From Paenibacillus amylolyticus (GTDB lineage Bacteria; Bacillota; Bacilli; Paenibacillales; Paenibacillaceae): a stretch of 64,000 nt of DNA. The notes under the pieces were generated by a model that made no database searches, was not told the origin of the DNA, and saw only the letters and a program-made list of their open reading frames with translations. Below are positions 1 through 7,759 of this stretch, piece by piece. Each line of letters begins with the position of its first letter. Within the stretch, counting starts at the first letter, position 1. The stretch is from NCBI RefSeq assembly GCF_003719335.1, contig NZ_RIAS01000002.1, positions 1-64,000 of the forward strand, in the 5' to 3' direction. A program made the position numbers and the translations under genes.

Positions 1-123
1 CCCCTCAAGATGAGATTTCCCAGTATGTAAGACCCCTTGAAGACGACGAGGTAGATAGGCTGGGGGTGGAAGTGCAGCAATGCATGGAGCTGACCAGTAC
101 TAATCGGTCGAGGGCTTATCCAA
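1..123 (+). rRNA. 23S ribosomal RNA, 3' end (partial)
   Basis: The first bases carry the highly conserved 3' end of 23S rRNA: the GAAGACGACGAGGT block, then the GGAGCTGACCAGTACTAAT and GGTCGAGGGCTTA motifs near the mature end. The gene starts outside the window. The exact mature end near 123 is estimated from Bacillus 23S. It is the second last gene of an rRNA operon read on the plus strand. Confidence 0.95.
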
Positions 124-270
124 TAGCAAGTTTTAATCGCGTGAATTTCGTTTCGAATCTAGTTTTCAGAGAACAACACTCTGAATGAAGTGAAAATCGG
201 TACATCACAGAATGTGTGTATGGTTTTCAGTTCCAAATGAATGGAAGAAGCTATGCTTCGACCAATCGCG

Positions 271-387
271 TTTGGTGGCGATGGCGGAGGGGTTCCACAC
301 GTACCCATCCCGAACACGACCGTTAAGCCCTCTAGCGCCGATGGTACTTGGACCGCAGGGTCCTGGGAGAGTAGGACGCCGCCAAGC
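271..387 (+). rRNA. 5S ribosomal RNA
   Basis: A 117-base sequence with the typical Firmicute 5S form: starts TTTGGTGGCGATGGCGGAGGG, contains CCCATCCCGAACACG, and ends GGACGCCGCCAAGC. The two ends (TTTGGTGGCG and CGCCGCCAAGC) pair as helix I. It lies 147 bases after 23S, with no tRNA in the spacer, and is followed at once by an intrinsic terminator that closes the rRNA operon. Confidence 0.95.
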
Positions 388-396
388 AAAGCAAAG

Positions 397-428
397 ACAC
401 ACTTGATGGAAATCAGGTGTGTTTTTTT
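397..428 (+). terminator. rRNA operon terminator
   Basis: ACACACTTGAT (397-407) pairs with ATCAGGTGTGT (412-422), 11 bp with one G:U, a four-base loop, and a run of T at 423-428. It stands 10 bases after 5S. Confidence 0.9.
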
Positions 429-557
429 GTGTGGACGATTAAGCTTAAGCTAAGTGATAGAAGCAGTTCGAGTTATGACACGAAATAAGGCTGACGAAAC
501 ATCCTTATTTTGACTTGTTTTATACATAAAATACTGTCTTTCCATTGTGCCAAGCTG

Positions 558-566
558 TGATACAAT
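558..566 (+). promoter_or_regulatory. candidate extended -10 promoter of dgk-dck
   Basis: TGA followed by TACAAT (558-566) is an extended -10 element 58 bases before the dgk start. I see no good -35 hexamer at the right distance, so the call rests on the -10 alone. Confidence 0.4.
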
Positions 567-623
567 AGGTGAGGTCTATATAGAAACGGAACACGCATAA
601 TTACGAGGAGGAACCGGAACACC

Positions 624-1247
624 ATGAAATCAGCCCCGTTTATAGCTGTTGAAGGCCCAATTGGAGCGGGGAAAACAACGTTAGCTACGATGCTTTCCCA
701 AGAATTGAATCTTCCATTGGTTAAAGAAATTGTCGAGGAGAACCCATTTTTGGCCTCCTTTTATCAAGATATCGACGAGTGGAGCTTCCAACTCGAAATG
801 TTTTTTCTGTGCAACCGATTTAAGCAACTAGAAGATACCGGTGCCCAATTTATTAAACAGAACAGCCCGGTCATTTCGGATTATCATATCTATAAAAATT
901 TGATTTTTGCTGAACGTACCTTGAAAGGAACGAAGCGGGATAAATATCGCCAAATTTATCATCTTTTAACGGATGACCTTCCGAAACCCAATCTGGTGCT
1001 TTACATTGAAGCTGAGCTGGATACATTGATGTACCGAATTAATAAACGCGGGCGTTCCTTTGAGCAAGATATGGCCCCTGCTTATATGGAGCAGTTGATT
1101 GCCGACTACAAAACAGGAATGGAGTATTTGGCCAATGGCATGAATCCTCCAGTTATTCTCAAGATTGATGCGGAGCAGCTTGACTTTGTGGAACATCCTG
1201 AGCACTTCAGACAGATTGTTAATCAAGTAAAGGAGCTTATCATATGA
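624..1247 (+). CDS. dgk: deoxyguanosine kinase
   Basis: A 207-residue deoxynucleoside kinase that phosphorylates purine deoxynucleosides, mainly deoxyguanosine, to feed dNTP salvage in the cytosol. The P-loop GPIGAGKTT is at residues 11-19, the DYHIYKN stretch (ERS-like region of this kinase family) near 85, and an RINKRGR lid motif near 135. Length and sequence follow B. subtilis Dgk (YaaG) closely. GAGGAGG at 605-611 sits 12 bases before the ATG. The stop overlaps the start of dck as ATGA, so the two are translated as a coupled pair. Placement next to an rRNA operon recalls the Bacillus arrangement. Pairing with dck and residue identity make the function secure; exact substrate preference is inferred from the family. 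Confidence 0.93.
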   Translation: MKSAPFIAVEGPIGAGKTTLATMLSQELNLPLVKEIVEENPFLASFYQDIDEWSFQLEMFFLCNRFKQLEDTGAQFIKQNSPVISDYHIYKNLIFAERTLKGTKRDKYRQIYHLLTDDLPKPNLVLYIEAELDTLMYRINKRGRSFEQDMAPAYMEQLIADYKTGMEYLANGMNPPVILKIDAEQLDFVEHPEHFRQIVNQVKELII

Positions 1248-1900
1248 ATAACTATGGCATTCCAGCGAATGCATTAATTACAGTAGCAGGAACGGTAGGG
1301 GTAGGGAAATCCACACTAACGGCAGCACTTGCAGATCGTTTGAATTTCAAAACGTCGCTTGAGCAGGTTGATCATAATCCGTATTTGGAAAAGTTTTACC
1401 ATGACTTTGAGCGCTGGAGTTTTCATCTGCAAATTTATTTCCTCGCTGAACGCTTTAAAGAACAGAAAAAGATTTTTGAATTGGGCGGTGGTTTTGTACA
1501 GGACCGCTCCATCTATGAGGATACGGGCATCTTTGCACAGATGCATGCCGATCAGGGCACGATGTCTGCTACCGACTTTGAGACTTATAGCAGCTTGTTT
1601 GAAGCGATGGTGATGACGCCTTATTTTCCGCACCCGGATGTTCTAATTTATCTGGAAGGCAGTTTGCCATCGATTCTGAACCGGATTACCGAACGCGGAC
1701 GTGAAATGGAGATTCAGACAGATCGCTCGTATTGGGAGCACATGCATGAGCGCTATTCCGTGTGGATTAACCGGTTTACAGCTTGCCCAGTACTGCGCTT
1801 GAACATTGATGAATATGATGTGCATGATTCGGCTTCAGTCGATGCTATTCTGGAGCAGATTGCGGCTGTTATTAAGCCTTCCAAAGAAGCACAGGTATAA
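1244..1900 (+). CDS. dck: deoxyadenosine/deoxycytidine kinase
   Basis: A 218-residue partner of dgk; phosphorylates deoxyadenosine and deoxycytidine in the deoxynucleoside salvage pathway. P-loop GTVGVGKST at residues 16-24; the QDRSIYEDTGIFA segment near residue 86 is the DRS motif that binds the nucleoside; RITERGREME near 145 is the lid. The block HNPYLEKFYHDFERWSFHLQ is almost unchanged from B. subtilis Dck (YaaF). AAAGGAG at 1229-1235 inside the end of dgk gives an 8-base spacing to the ATG at 1244. The two genes end at a hairpin terminator at 1942. The two kinases are paralogues of one another. Confidence 0.93.
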   Translation: MNNYGIPANALITVAGTVGVGKSTLTAALADRLNFKTSLEQVDHNPYLEKFYHDFERWSFHLQIYFLAERFKEQKKIFELGGGFVQDRSIYEDTGIFAQMHADQGTMSATDFETYSSLFEAMVMTPYFPHPDVLIYLEGSLPSILNRITERGREMEIQTDRSYWEHMHERYSVWINRFTACPVLRLNIDEYDVHDSASVDAILEQIAAVIKPSKEAQV

Positions 1901-1941
1901 TTTAAGTATTTATCCTCTGTAGGACAAGGTTAGGAAAAATA

Positions 1942-1997
1942 GACATCTCTTTTACAGTGATTCAGGCTGTGGAAGGGGTGTCTTTTCGTTTTTTACA
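1942..1997 (+). terminator. terminator of dgk-dck
   Basis: GACATCTC (1942-1949) pairs with GGGGTGTC (1975-1982) using some G:U pairs, with an inner ACAG/CTGT helix, followed by TTTTCGTTTTTT. Confidence 0.75.
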
Positions 1998-2165
1998 TAA
2001 GGTGATTCAAATATAGGATTTTAGATGATCAAGCTATATTGGAATATGTATGTATATAGGTATTAAAATACAGAAAATTGTTGAAATTTGAAGCTTTTTG
2101 TGGTTTTATAGGAAAGGTGAATTATGGAAATATAGTATAAGCATGACTCAGGAGGGAAAGACATC

Positions 2166-2648
2166 GTGGAAGAAAAGCAAGGAGTAAAGATTGGAATGCC
2201 GATCATCGGTGGTTTGATTGCTGCCATACTGGGAGGTGTGGTATGGGCTGCGATTGCAGCTATGACGGAGTATGAGGTTGGTCTTATTGCGATACTGGTT
2301 GGCGTGCTTTGCGGGTACGCTGTCGTGTTGTTTTCAAACAAAAAAATCGCAACGGTGCACAAGATTATTGCTGTAGTTTTTGCGTTGGTGGGTATCTTGC
2401 TCGGTAAATACTTGACGGTGGTATATTTTACATCTGAATTGTTTACCGATGTGAGCTTGCTGACTTTGGTGTTTGACGGAGAAATGATTGGTGCGTTTAC
2501 AGAAACGATCCAAGAATATTTTAGCGAGCCTACAGACTGGTTGTTCATCGTTTTGGCGATTGTATCAGCTTGGCAAATTCCAGGCCGTATGGCGAAAACA
2601 AGCATGGCATCCGAAGCATCGACTTCGGATCAAGCACCAAGAGCGTAA
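2166..2648 (+). CDS. small multi-pass membrane protein, unknown function
   Basis: A 160-residue protein I do not recognise. It begins with GTG at 2166; GGAGGG at 2151-2156 gives a 9-base spacing and decides this start. Hydrophobic segments lie at about residues 9-33 (with several small residues), 37-56, 64-84 and 124-138, so three or four membrane spans are likely. The C-terminal 20 residues are a short polar, Ser/Ala-rich tail. The stretch between spans 3 and 4 is acidic. It stands alone between two terminators, so nothing in the neighbourhood hints at its job. Similar four-helix proteins of Bacillales are usually annotated as hypothetical or DUF families. Confidence 0.75.
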   Translation: MEEKQGVKIGMPIIGGLIAAILGGVVWAAIAAMTEYEVGLIAILVGVLCGYAVVLFSNKKIATVHKIIAVVFALVGILLGKYLTVVYFTSELFTDVSLLTLVFDGEMIGAFTETIQEYFSEPTDWLFIVLAIVSAWQIPGRMAKTSMASEASTSDQAPRA

Positions 2649-2721
2649 GCAAGGTGCGAAGTTCTCGGAGTGGACATAGATATAAGTATGGTTCACATTG
2701 CGGCCGGGATCGGTAGAGACG

Positions 2722-2764
2722 ATCAAAAAGGACGTAACTCCTCAGGGGTTACGTCCTTTTTGAT
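2722..2764. terminator. bidirectional terminator
   Basis: A near-perfect hairpin: ATCAAAAAGGACGTAAC (2722-2738) pairs with GTTACGTCCTTTTTGAT (2748-2764). Flanking A and T runs in the arms let it act for both the plus-strand membrane protein and the convergent MerR gene. Confidence 0.88.
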
Positions 2765-2765
2765 G

Positions 2766-3509
2766 CTATTGGTTTTGATCGGCAAAAACAGCCATGGCAT
2801 TACACATGAATTGTGCTAGCCCCTCCCCAAACTGATCAATATTCCGCGTGAAACGCTCGTCATCTACATACATTTGGCCAAGAACTTTGAAGGCTTCTGG
2901 AGAATAGCTCCCCAATTGATTCAGAACCATGTACCACTGTTTAATCTCGGCCTGTGCTTCGGCAGATTCGGGTGCTGTGTGGCTGATGGCTGACAATCGT
3001 CTGAAAATATCATTCATCTGATCAGACAGTTCTTTTTGTTTGTCAGCAGGCGGGTCCTTTAATTTCTGGTGTGCCTCATTGACGGCATGGTCACCCCAGC
3101 GTTGACGGGCTTCGTGTTCGTACGGATTGTGACTAAAATCAAAGCCCTGAAATTGTTCTCTAGGGGTCATTTCAATCTCTCCTCTCAGATGTAGTACGGT
3201 TTTATCGATAGTGGCAATCATTTGATCCAGACGCTGTCGTTTTTCCAGCAAAATGAGTTTGTGCATATGCAATGCTTCCTCCGCATCAAAGGCGGGGTCA
3301 TCTAAAATGTTTTTGATTTCTTTCAGCGAGAAGCCGAGTTCTTTGAAAAATAAAATCTGCTGAAGTCGTTCCAGATTGGCATCCGAATACATTCGATATC
3401 CGGCAGGAGTGATCTCATCTGGAACAAGCAGCCCGATCTCGTCATAGTGATGCAGTGTGCGCACACTGATCGAAGCAAGTTCGGAGACTTCTTTCACTTT
3501 CATGGCCAT
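2766..3509 (-). CDS. MerR-family regulator, TipA-like
   Basis: A 247-residue drug-responsive transcription activator. Residues 1-70 are a MerR winged helix (MKVKEVSELASISVRTLHHYDEIGLL, then PDEITPAGYRMYSD, then LERLQQILFFKELGFSLKEIK); a coiled coil follows at about 80-115; the rest (about 120-247) fits the TipAS antibiotic-binding domain, with the family pattern NPYEHEARQRWG. Upstream in-frame codons exist to 3548, but AAGGAGGT stands 7 bases before the ATG at 3509, which decides the start. The promoter at 3534-3564 has the 19-bp spacer and central dyad typical of MerR targets, so autoregulation is expected. TipA homologues (Mta, SkgA) activate multidrug efflux genes; none is adjacent here. 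Confidence 0.88.
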   Translation of the reverse strand: MAMKVKEVSELASISVRTLHHYDEIGLLVPDEITPAGYRMYSDANLERLQQILFFKELGFSLKEIKNILDDPAFDAEEALHMHKLILLEKRQRLDQMIATIDKTVLHLRGEIEMTPREQFQGFDFSHNPYEHEARQRWGDHAVNEAHQKLKDPPADKQKELSDQMNDIFRRLSAISHTAPESAEAQAEIKQWYMVLNQLGSYSPEAFKVLGQMYVDDERFTRNIDQFGEGLAQFMCNAMAVFADQNQ

Positions 3510-3533
3510 GGGTGAAACCTCCTTACACCATGA

Positions 3534-3564
3534 ATTGTACAATGTCACGTTACGTGAGAGTCAA
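3534..3564 (-). promoter_or_regulatory. MerR-type promoter and operator of the TipA-like gene
   Basis: On the minus strand TTGACT (3564-3559) and TACAAT (3539-3534) are separated by exactly 19 bp, the over-long spacer of MerR-activated promoters. The spacer holds the dyad TCACGTTACGTGA (3545-3557), centred between the hexamers. Predicted transcription would start about 18 bases before the start codon. Confidence 0.8.
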
Positions 3565-3565
3565 T

Positions 3566-3758
3566 AAGTTAATTTTGTGATGGAGGTGACGTTTATATTC
3601 GAGGAGAAAGAGTATGTGAAGTCATGTTGGAATGGGAATGTGACGATGGAGTGAGCAGAGTGATGATATACATTTGGGCGAGACTGATGTGAGGGGGCGT
3701 GGGAAGGATGCAGAGAGCGTGCAGGAATGGAGAACGCACGAAATGAATAGCGGTAGAG
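3566..3758. other. purine-biased spacer, no gene seen
   Basis: About 190 bases between the MerR promoter and the thiE end. The plus strand is rich in G and A with repeated GATG/GAG/GTGA words; open frames on the minus strand lack ribosome binding sites and show biased composition only. Confidence 0.5.
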
Positions 3759-3800
3759 ATGAAGAAGGATGTGACACCAAGTGGTTGCATCCTTCTTCAT
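3759..3800 (-). terminator. hairpin after thiE, probable terminator without T-run
   Basis: ATGAAGAAGGATG (3759-3771) pairs with CATCCTTCTTCAT (3788-3800), 13 bp, about 27 bases after the thiE stop. No clear U-tract follows, so it may end the transcript weakly or mainly protect the 3' end. Confidence 0.5.
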
Positions 3801-3826
3801 GAGTGGGGCTTGGGAGCATAGCACGG

Positions 3827-4492
3827 CTATGCCTGCTCCGTGCGGGTGATCGCAGCGAGCTGTGCAGTCGCTGCGTGCACATCGGCCGCGCCCGCGATGG
3901 CGGAGATGACGGCTATGCCGTCGGCTTCTGCCGCCATCACGGCGGCCGCGGTATCGGGCGTAATGCCGCCGATACCGACCACCGGAACTGCGATGCCTGC
4001 GGCGCGCAGTTCCGCAACCCCGGCGGGGCCCAGCACAGCGTGGGCATCCGCTTTGGAGCGCGTCGGGTACATGGGCCCGACGCCAAGATAGTCTGCGCCC
4101 GCCTGCACGGCATGGCGGGCTTCAAGGGCGGAGTGGGCGGATACGCCAAGCATCCGCCCTTCGCCGATGCGGGCGCGTACCAGCGCCGCGTCCGCATCCT
4201 CCTGGCCGACGTGCACACCGTCGGCCTCTACCGCAACAGCCAGCTCGACATCATCGTTCACGATGAACGGTATCCTGTGCTGGCTGCACACCTCACGAAG
4301 CCGCAGCGCAAGCGCTAAGCGGGCTTCGCCTGTCAGGGCACCAGTTCCCTTCTCGCGGAACTGGAACAGCGTGATGCCGCCAGTGATCGCCTGGCGGAGC
4401 ACCTCCACCGGGTCACGCGTCGTATTGACGCTGCCCATCACCAAATACAACTGCAGCGCGCGGCGCACCGCTTCCGCATCCCATCTACGCAT
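3827..4492 (-). CDS. thiE: thiamine phosphate synthase
   Basis: A 221-residue TIM-barrel enzyme that joins HMP-pyrophosphate and thiazole phosphate to make thiamine phosphate. Visible family motifs: FQFREKG near residue 43, FIVNDDVELAVAVEADGVHVGQED at about 75-98, GVSAHS near 116, LGVGPMYPTRSK at about 136-147, and VVGIGGITP near 170. It is the last gene of the thiMDE operon; its ATG overlaps the thiD stop by one base (TGATG). The base composition is unusual: 43 of 60 bases in 3841-3900 are G or C, against 23 of 60 in 5581-5640 within thiM. The higher GC begins close to the thiD/thiE border. This may reflect separate origin of thiE. Confidence 0.93.
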   Translation of the reverse strand: MRRWDAEAVRRALQLYLVMGSVNTTRDPVEVLRQAITGGITLFQFREKGTGALTGEARLALALRLREVCSQHRIPFIVNDDVELAVAVEADGVHVGQEDADAALVRARIGEGRMLGVSAHSALEARHAVQAGADYLGVGPMYPTRSKADAHAVLGPAGVAELRAAGIAVPVVGIGGITPDTAAAVMAAEADGIAVISAIAGAADVHAATAQLAAITRTEQA

Positions 4493-5304
4493 CAGCGTTC
4501 ACCCCGCTGTCTGCGTTGGTACGCAAAGTGATTCGTCGGCCCGTGGCCAGTCCCGAATCCCAGCTCATCTTCAATGGCTGCCTGAATGAATGCTCGCGCG
4601 GTCGTAACGGCAGCCAGAATAGGGGAACCCTTTGCCAGTTCCGCCGTAATGGCAGCAGAGAACGTGCAGCCGGTTCCGTGTGTATGACGTGTCATTACAC
4701 GAAGGTTCTCCAAATAATGAAAGGAATGCCCGTCATACAGGACATCGATAACCATACCGCTTCCCGGATCATGTCCTCCTTTAATCAAGGCATACGTTGA
4801 ACCCATCTGTACCAATTGCTTTGCGGCTTCCTCACGCTCACTCAGGTTCCGAATCGACCTCCCAATAAGCAGTTCGGCTTCAGGGATGTTAGGTGTGATA
4901 AGCAAGGCAAGGGGGAGCAAATCCTGGGTGAGTGCTTGCACAGCCTCCTGCTGGAGCAGAGGTGCACCGCCCTTGGCAACCATCACGGGATCAATCACCA
5001 GATTAGACCAGCTGTGCTGCTGACATTTTGCCGCAACAAGACGAATAATCTCGGCACTATATAACATACCTGTCTTGACGGCACGCGGCTGAAAGTCGGC
5101 TCCCGTTGAATCAAGTTGCTGGACAATGCCATCGTAATCAATCGGAAAGACGCCTTGAACCCCTGTTGTGTTCTGCGCGGCGATTGCAGTAATAACCGTC
5201 ATCCCGTATACACCAAGTTCTTGAAAGGTTTTGAGGTCTGCCTGAATTCCTGCACCGCCCCCGTTATCGGACCCGGCAATCGTTAACGCTTGAGCAATAT
5301 TCAT
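4492..5304 (-). CDS. thiD: hydroxymethylpyrimidine/phosphomethylpyrimidine kinase
   Basis: A 270-residue ribokinase-fold enzyme that phosphorylates HMP and then HMP-P to give HMP-PP, the pyrimidine substrate of ThiE. Motifs: TIAGSDNGGGAGIQADLKTF at residues 8-27, DPVMVAKGG near 108-116, LLITPNIPEAELL near 135, and the catalytic GTGCTFSAAI near 211-220. A GTG at 5307 is also in frame, but GGAGG stands 6 bases before the ATG at 5304, so that start is preferred. It overlaps the thiM stop by one base as TGATG. Second gene of the thiMDE operon under the TPP riboswitch. Confidence 0.93.
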   Translation of the reverse strand: MNIAQALTIAGSDNGGGAGIQADLKTFQELGVYGMTVITAIAAQNTTGVQGVFPIDYDGIVQQLDSTGADFQPRAVKTGMLYSAEIIRLVAAKCQQHSWSNLVIDPVMVAKGGAPLLQQEAVQALTQDLLPLALLITPNIPEAELLIGRSIRNLSEREEAAKQLVQMGSTYALIKGGHDPGSGMVIDVLYDGHSFHYLENLRVMTRHTHGTGCTFSAAITAELAKGSPILAAVTTARAFIQAAIEDELGFGTGHGPTNHFAYQRRQRGER

Positions 5305-6113
5305 CACATACCTCCACGAGTCTGACGAATTTGTGCATGCTCGGAGAACAGCGAAGGTGTCATCTGCGCCAGTTGATTTAACAATTCAATCTGGAAGCTG
5401 CCCGGCCCCTGATGAGCCGTTCGTGCTGCAGCCTGTTCAGCGGCTACACCGTAGGTTGTAACAGCCTCGACCACACTGTTCAGCATATCGTTTCCCGGCT
5501 TGGCGATTGCAACAAAAGCACCAATCACCGAGCTTAGCAGACAGCCTGCACCGGTAACTTGGGTAAGTAATGCATGTCCGTTGCTTGTTAGGAAAGTATG
5601 ATATCCGTCTGTAATAATATCGTACTGGCCTGTAATGACGACAATACAGTCAAGCTGCTGCGCTGCCCGCTCGGCAATGCCAATCCGGTCCCCCTCGCCA
5701 ACCCCGGCATCCACACCTTTGATATTCCATGGTACACCAATGACATGGGCGACTTCGGCGACATTACCTCTTAATACCGTAAGACGAAGCTCACGAACCA
5801 GCATTTGTACCGTATCCGTACGATATGCTGTGGCTCCTGCACCAACAGGATCAAGGACAACAGGCACATGATGTGCATTAGCCGATTGTCCGGCTAAACG
5901 TATCGCTTGAACGACCTTTTCATCCAATGTGCCGATGTTCAGAACCACCGCTCCGGCCATGCGAGCGACGTCAGCGACTTCTTCATGGGCATAGGCCATA
6001 AACGGAGAGGCTCCAAGGGCAAGCAGACCATTTGCCGTAAAAGGAGCAACCACAAGGTTGGTAATATTATGAACCAAAGGATTGAGTGAACGTACACGTT
6101 CAAGATAAGACAT
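5304..6113 (-). CDS. thiM: hydroxyethylthiazole kinase
   Basis: A 269-residue salvage kinase for the thiazole moiety of thiamine. Motifs: PLVHNITNLVVAPFTANGLLALGASPFMA at the N-terminus, VVLDPVGAGAT near residue 90, VLRGNVAEVA near 113, and VTGAGCLLSSVIGAF near 190-204 with the catalytic cysteine. The frame stays open to 6224, but AAGGAGG stands 7 bases before the ATG at 6113 and the upstream part runs into the terminator of the leader, so 6113 is the start. First gene of thiM-thiD-thiE: salvage of thiazole, salvage of HMP, and coupling. No de novo thiazole genes are seen here. Confidence 0.93.
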   Translation of the reverse strand: MSYLERVRSLNPLVHNITNLVVAPFTANGLLALGASPFMAYAHEEVADVARMAGAVVLNIGTLDEKVVQAIRLAGQSANAHHVPVVLDPVGAGATAYRTDTVQMLVRELRLTVLRGNVAEVAHVIGVPWNIKGVDAGVGEGDRIGIAERAAQQLDCIVVITGQYDIITDGYHTFLTSNGHALLTQVTGAGCLLSSVIGAFVAIAKPGNDMLNSVVEAVTTYGVAAEQAAARTAHQGPGSFQIELLNQLAQMTPSLFSEHAQIRQTRGGM

Positions 6114-6206
6114 CGTCATTTCCTCCTTGTTTCGAATTTTATTTTGATTGGCTAGTTTCTCGGTCATCAAGCAACCAGCACATAAGTAACCACATCGCCA
6201 AAATAC

Positions 6207-6246
6207 AAAAAAAGCCCCGCCCATTTCCGGAGAAATGAGCAGAGCT
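6207..6246 (-). terminator. riboswitch-controlled terminator before thiM
   Basis: On the minus strand AGCTCTGCTCATTTC (6246-6232) pairs with GAAATGGGCGGGGCT (6227-6213), followed by seven U (6213-6207). It lies between the TPP aptamer and thiM and is the expression platform. Confidence 0.88.
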
Positions 6247-6310
6247 ATACGTTTTAACTGAAGTTGATCCCCATCAAGGATAGAGATCCCCCACTGCCAC
6301 TAAAAGCCGC

Positions 6311-6396
6311 TCCACTTCCCTCCGCTGGTATAACCCAGATCAGGTTCAAAGGGTCCGAATCGTCGTATTCGTCTCAGCCGCAAGGCTCCCCCAGTG
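6311..6396 (-). promoter_or_regulatory. TPP riboswitch aptamer (THI element)
   Basis: On the minus strand the aptamer runs from CACTGGGGGAGCC (6396-6384) through GGCTGAGAC, the core TTTGAACCTGATCTGG, ATACCAGCG and GAGGGAAGTGG (about 6311). These are the conserved pyrimidine- and pyrophosphate-sensor blocks of the TPP riboswitch. High thiamine pyrophosphate is expected to favour the downstream terminator at 6207-6246 and shut off thiMDE. Confidence 0.95.
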
Positions 6397-6528
6397 CAAA
6401 TGTACAAGATATGCAGTTATGTACTCAGCATATATCCATCTTGACTTAATGTAAATAGGGCGGGGACTTAAGTCTTGAAATGGGGATAAAAAAATACACT
6501 GGACTTTGTTACTGATCCGCTGTTCTGA

Positions 6529-6557
6529 TTTACCTTAGCTCGTTAAACCGATATAAT
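6529..6557 (+). promoter_or_regulatory. sigma-A-like promoter of the radical SAM gene
   Basis: TTTACC (6529-6534) and TATAAT (6552-6557) with a 17-base spacer, 76 bases before the TTG start of the next gene. The -10 is consensus, the -35 matches four of six. Confidence 0.6.
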
Positions 6558-6632
6558 GAGGATTGGCTCATATGGCCGTACTACGAATGAGGGCAGGACC
6601 GATGTTCCTCCCGGCAGAATGGGGACCCTGAG

Positions 6633-7514
6633 TTGAAAACGTTCAAGAAAGTATATATTGAAATTACGAGCATCTGTAATCTGGCATGCAGCTTTTGTCC
6701 ACAAACGAAGCGAGCCAAAGGATTCATCGACCCTGAAGTCTTTAATAATATATTGGATCAGATCAAACCACACACAAAACATATTTACCTGCACGTCAAA
6801 GGGGAACCGTTGCTTCATCCCAAAATTGACCTGCTGCTGGATATGGCTCATGCCAAGGGATTTAAAGTAAACATTACGACCAACGGTACGCTACTGCCGA
6901 AGACACAGCATAAATTATTGGGTAAACCTGCACTGAGACAGATGAATTTCTCGTTACACAGCTTTGACGGTCATGAAGGTTCTACCGATCGTGACGGATA
7001 CTTGCATAACATCTTGTCTTTTGTTCGTGAAGCCGTGAAACACAACGTCATTGTCTCGTTCCGACTATGGAATCTGACGCAGGATAACTTCACCAATGCT
7101 CAGATGAATCGAAATCGGGAGACGCTTGAGGTGCTGGAACAGGAATTCAATCTGGATTTTCGCATTGAAGAAAAGGTTGTTCCGGGCAGCGGCGTAAAAA
7201 TTGCACCCAACGTATACCTGAATCAGGATCATGAATTCCAGTGGCCAAGTCTCGATGCACCTGAAGATGATGGAAAAGGGTTTTGCCATGCACTTCGCAG
7301 TCAGGCAGCTGTGCTGGTCGATGGAACCGTGGTTCCATGCTGTCTCGATGGAGAAGGTGTCATCAACCTTGGAAACATCCATGAAAAGAATTTTTCCGAT
7401 ATTGTGGATGGAGAGCGTGCGAACAATCTGGTATACGGTTTTTCCAAACGGGAAGCTGTAGAAGAACTTTGCCGCAAATGCGGATACCGCCAGCGTTTTG
7501 GAGCAGGAGCCTAA
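6633..7514 (+). CDS. radical SAM protein with SPASM-like C-terminus
   Basis: A 293-residue iron-sulfur enzyme. The radical SAM cluster motif CNLACSFC (CxxxCxxC) is at residues 15-22, followed by the barrel features GEPLLHPK near 58 and TTNGTLL near 84. The C-terminal part has further cysteines: FCHALRSQAAVLVDGTVVPCCLDGEG (about 219-243) and CRKCGY (about 280-285), the pattern of an auxiliary-cluster SPASM domain. It starts with TTG at 6633, with a weak GGGGA 7 bases upstream; no better start is seen. Monocistronic, with its own promoter and terminator, and no peptide precursor nearby, so the substrate is unknown. Anaerobic-maturase, peptide-modifying or tungsten/heme-related roles are all possible. 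Confidence 0.85.
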   Translation: MKTFKKVYIEITSICNLACSFCPQTKRAKGFIDPEVFNNILDQIKPHTKHIYLHVKGEPLLHPKIDLLLDMAHAKGFKVNITTNGTLLPKTQHKLLGKPALRQMNFSLHSFDGHEGSTDRDGYLHNILSFVREAVKHNVIVSFRLWNLTQDNFTNAQMNRNRETLEVLEQEFNLDFRIEEKVVPGSGVKIAPNVYLNQDHEFQWPSLDAPEDDGKGFCHALRSQAAVLVDGTVVPCCLDGEGVINLGNIHEKNFSDIVDGERANNLVYGFSKREAVEELCRKCGYRQRFGAGA

Positions 7515-7538
7515 AATCATACGACAGATAACTCAAGT

Positions 7539-7575
7539 GTGTTATTCGGTAATATTCCGAGTAGCACATTTTTTT
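7539..7575 (+). terminator. terminator after the radical SAM gene
   Basis: GTGTTATTCGG (7539-7549) pairs with CCGAGTAGCAC (7557-7567) with G:U pairs, followed by ATTTTTTT. Confidence 0.82.
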
Positions 7576-7646
7576 ATTATTAGGAAAGAATAGGCGCCAT
7601 TCGATTCATGATTTCAACTATTATGTAAAATGATAGTCTATTAATC

Positions 7647-7674
7647 TTGTTTTTATAAATTTACATGGTATTAT
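7647..7674 (+). promoter_or_regulatory. candidate promoter of the SLH surface protein
   Basis: TTGTTT (7647-7652) and TATTAT (7669-7674), spacer 16, in an AT-rich stretch 85 bases before the start. A moderate match only. Confidence 0.4.
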
Positions 7675-7759
7675 TATCCTATTGTTCATAAAGGGGGAAT
7701 AGTACTAAAGTTACATTTTTTGTGTTAATAACGGACGTTTAAGAGGAGTGTGTCGAGTT

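Noticed and set aside
124..270. tRNA gene in the 23S-5S spacer or after 5S
   Set aside because: No cloverleaf, no TTCGA/TTCAA arm with a matching acceptor; only processing stems.
3803..4318. 171-codon open frame on the plus strand
   Set aside because: It is antisense to thiE; long frames there are a by-product of the high GC. No ribosome binding site or family motif.
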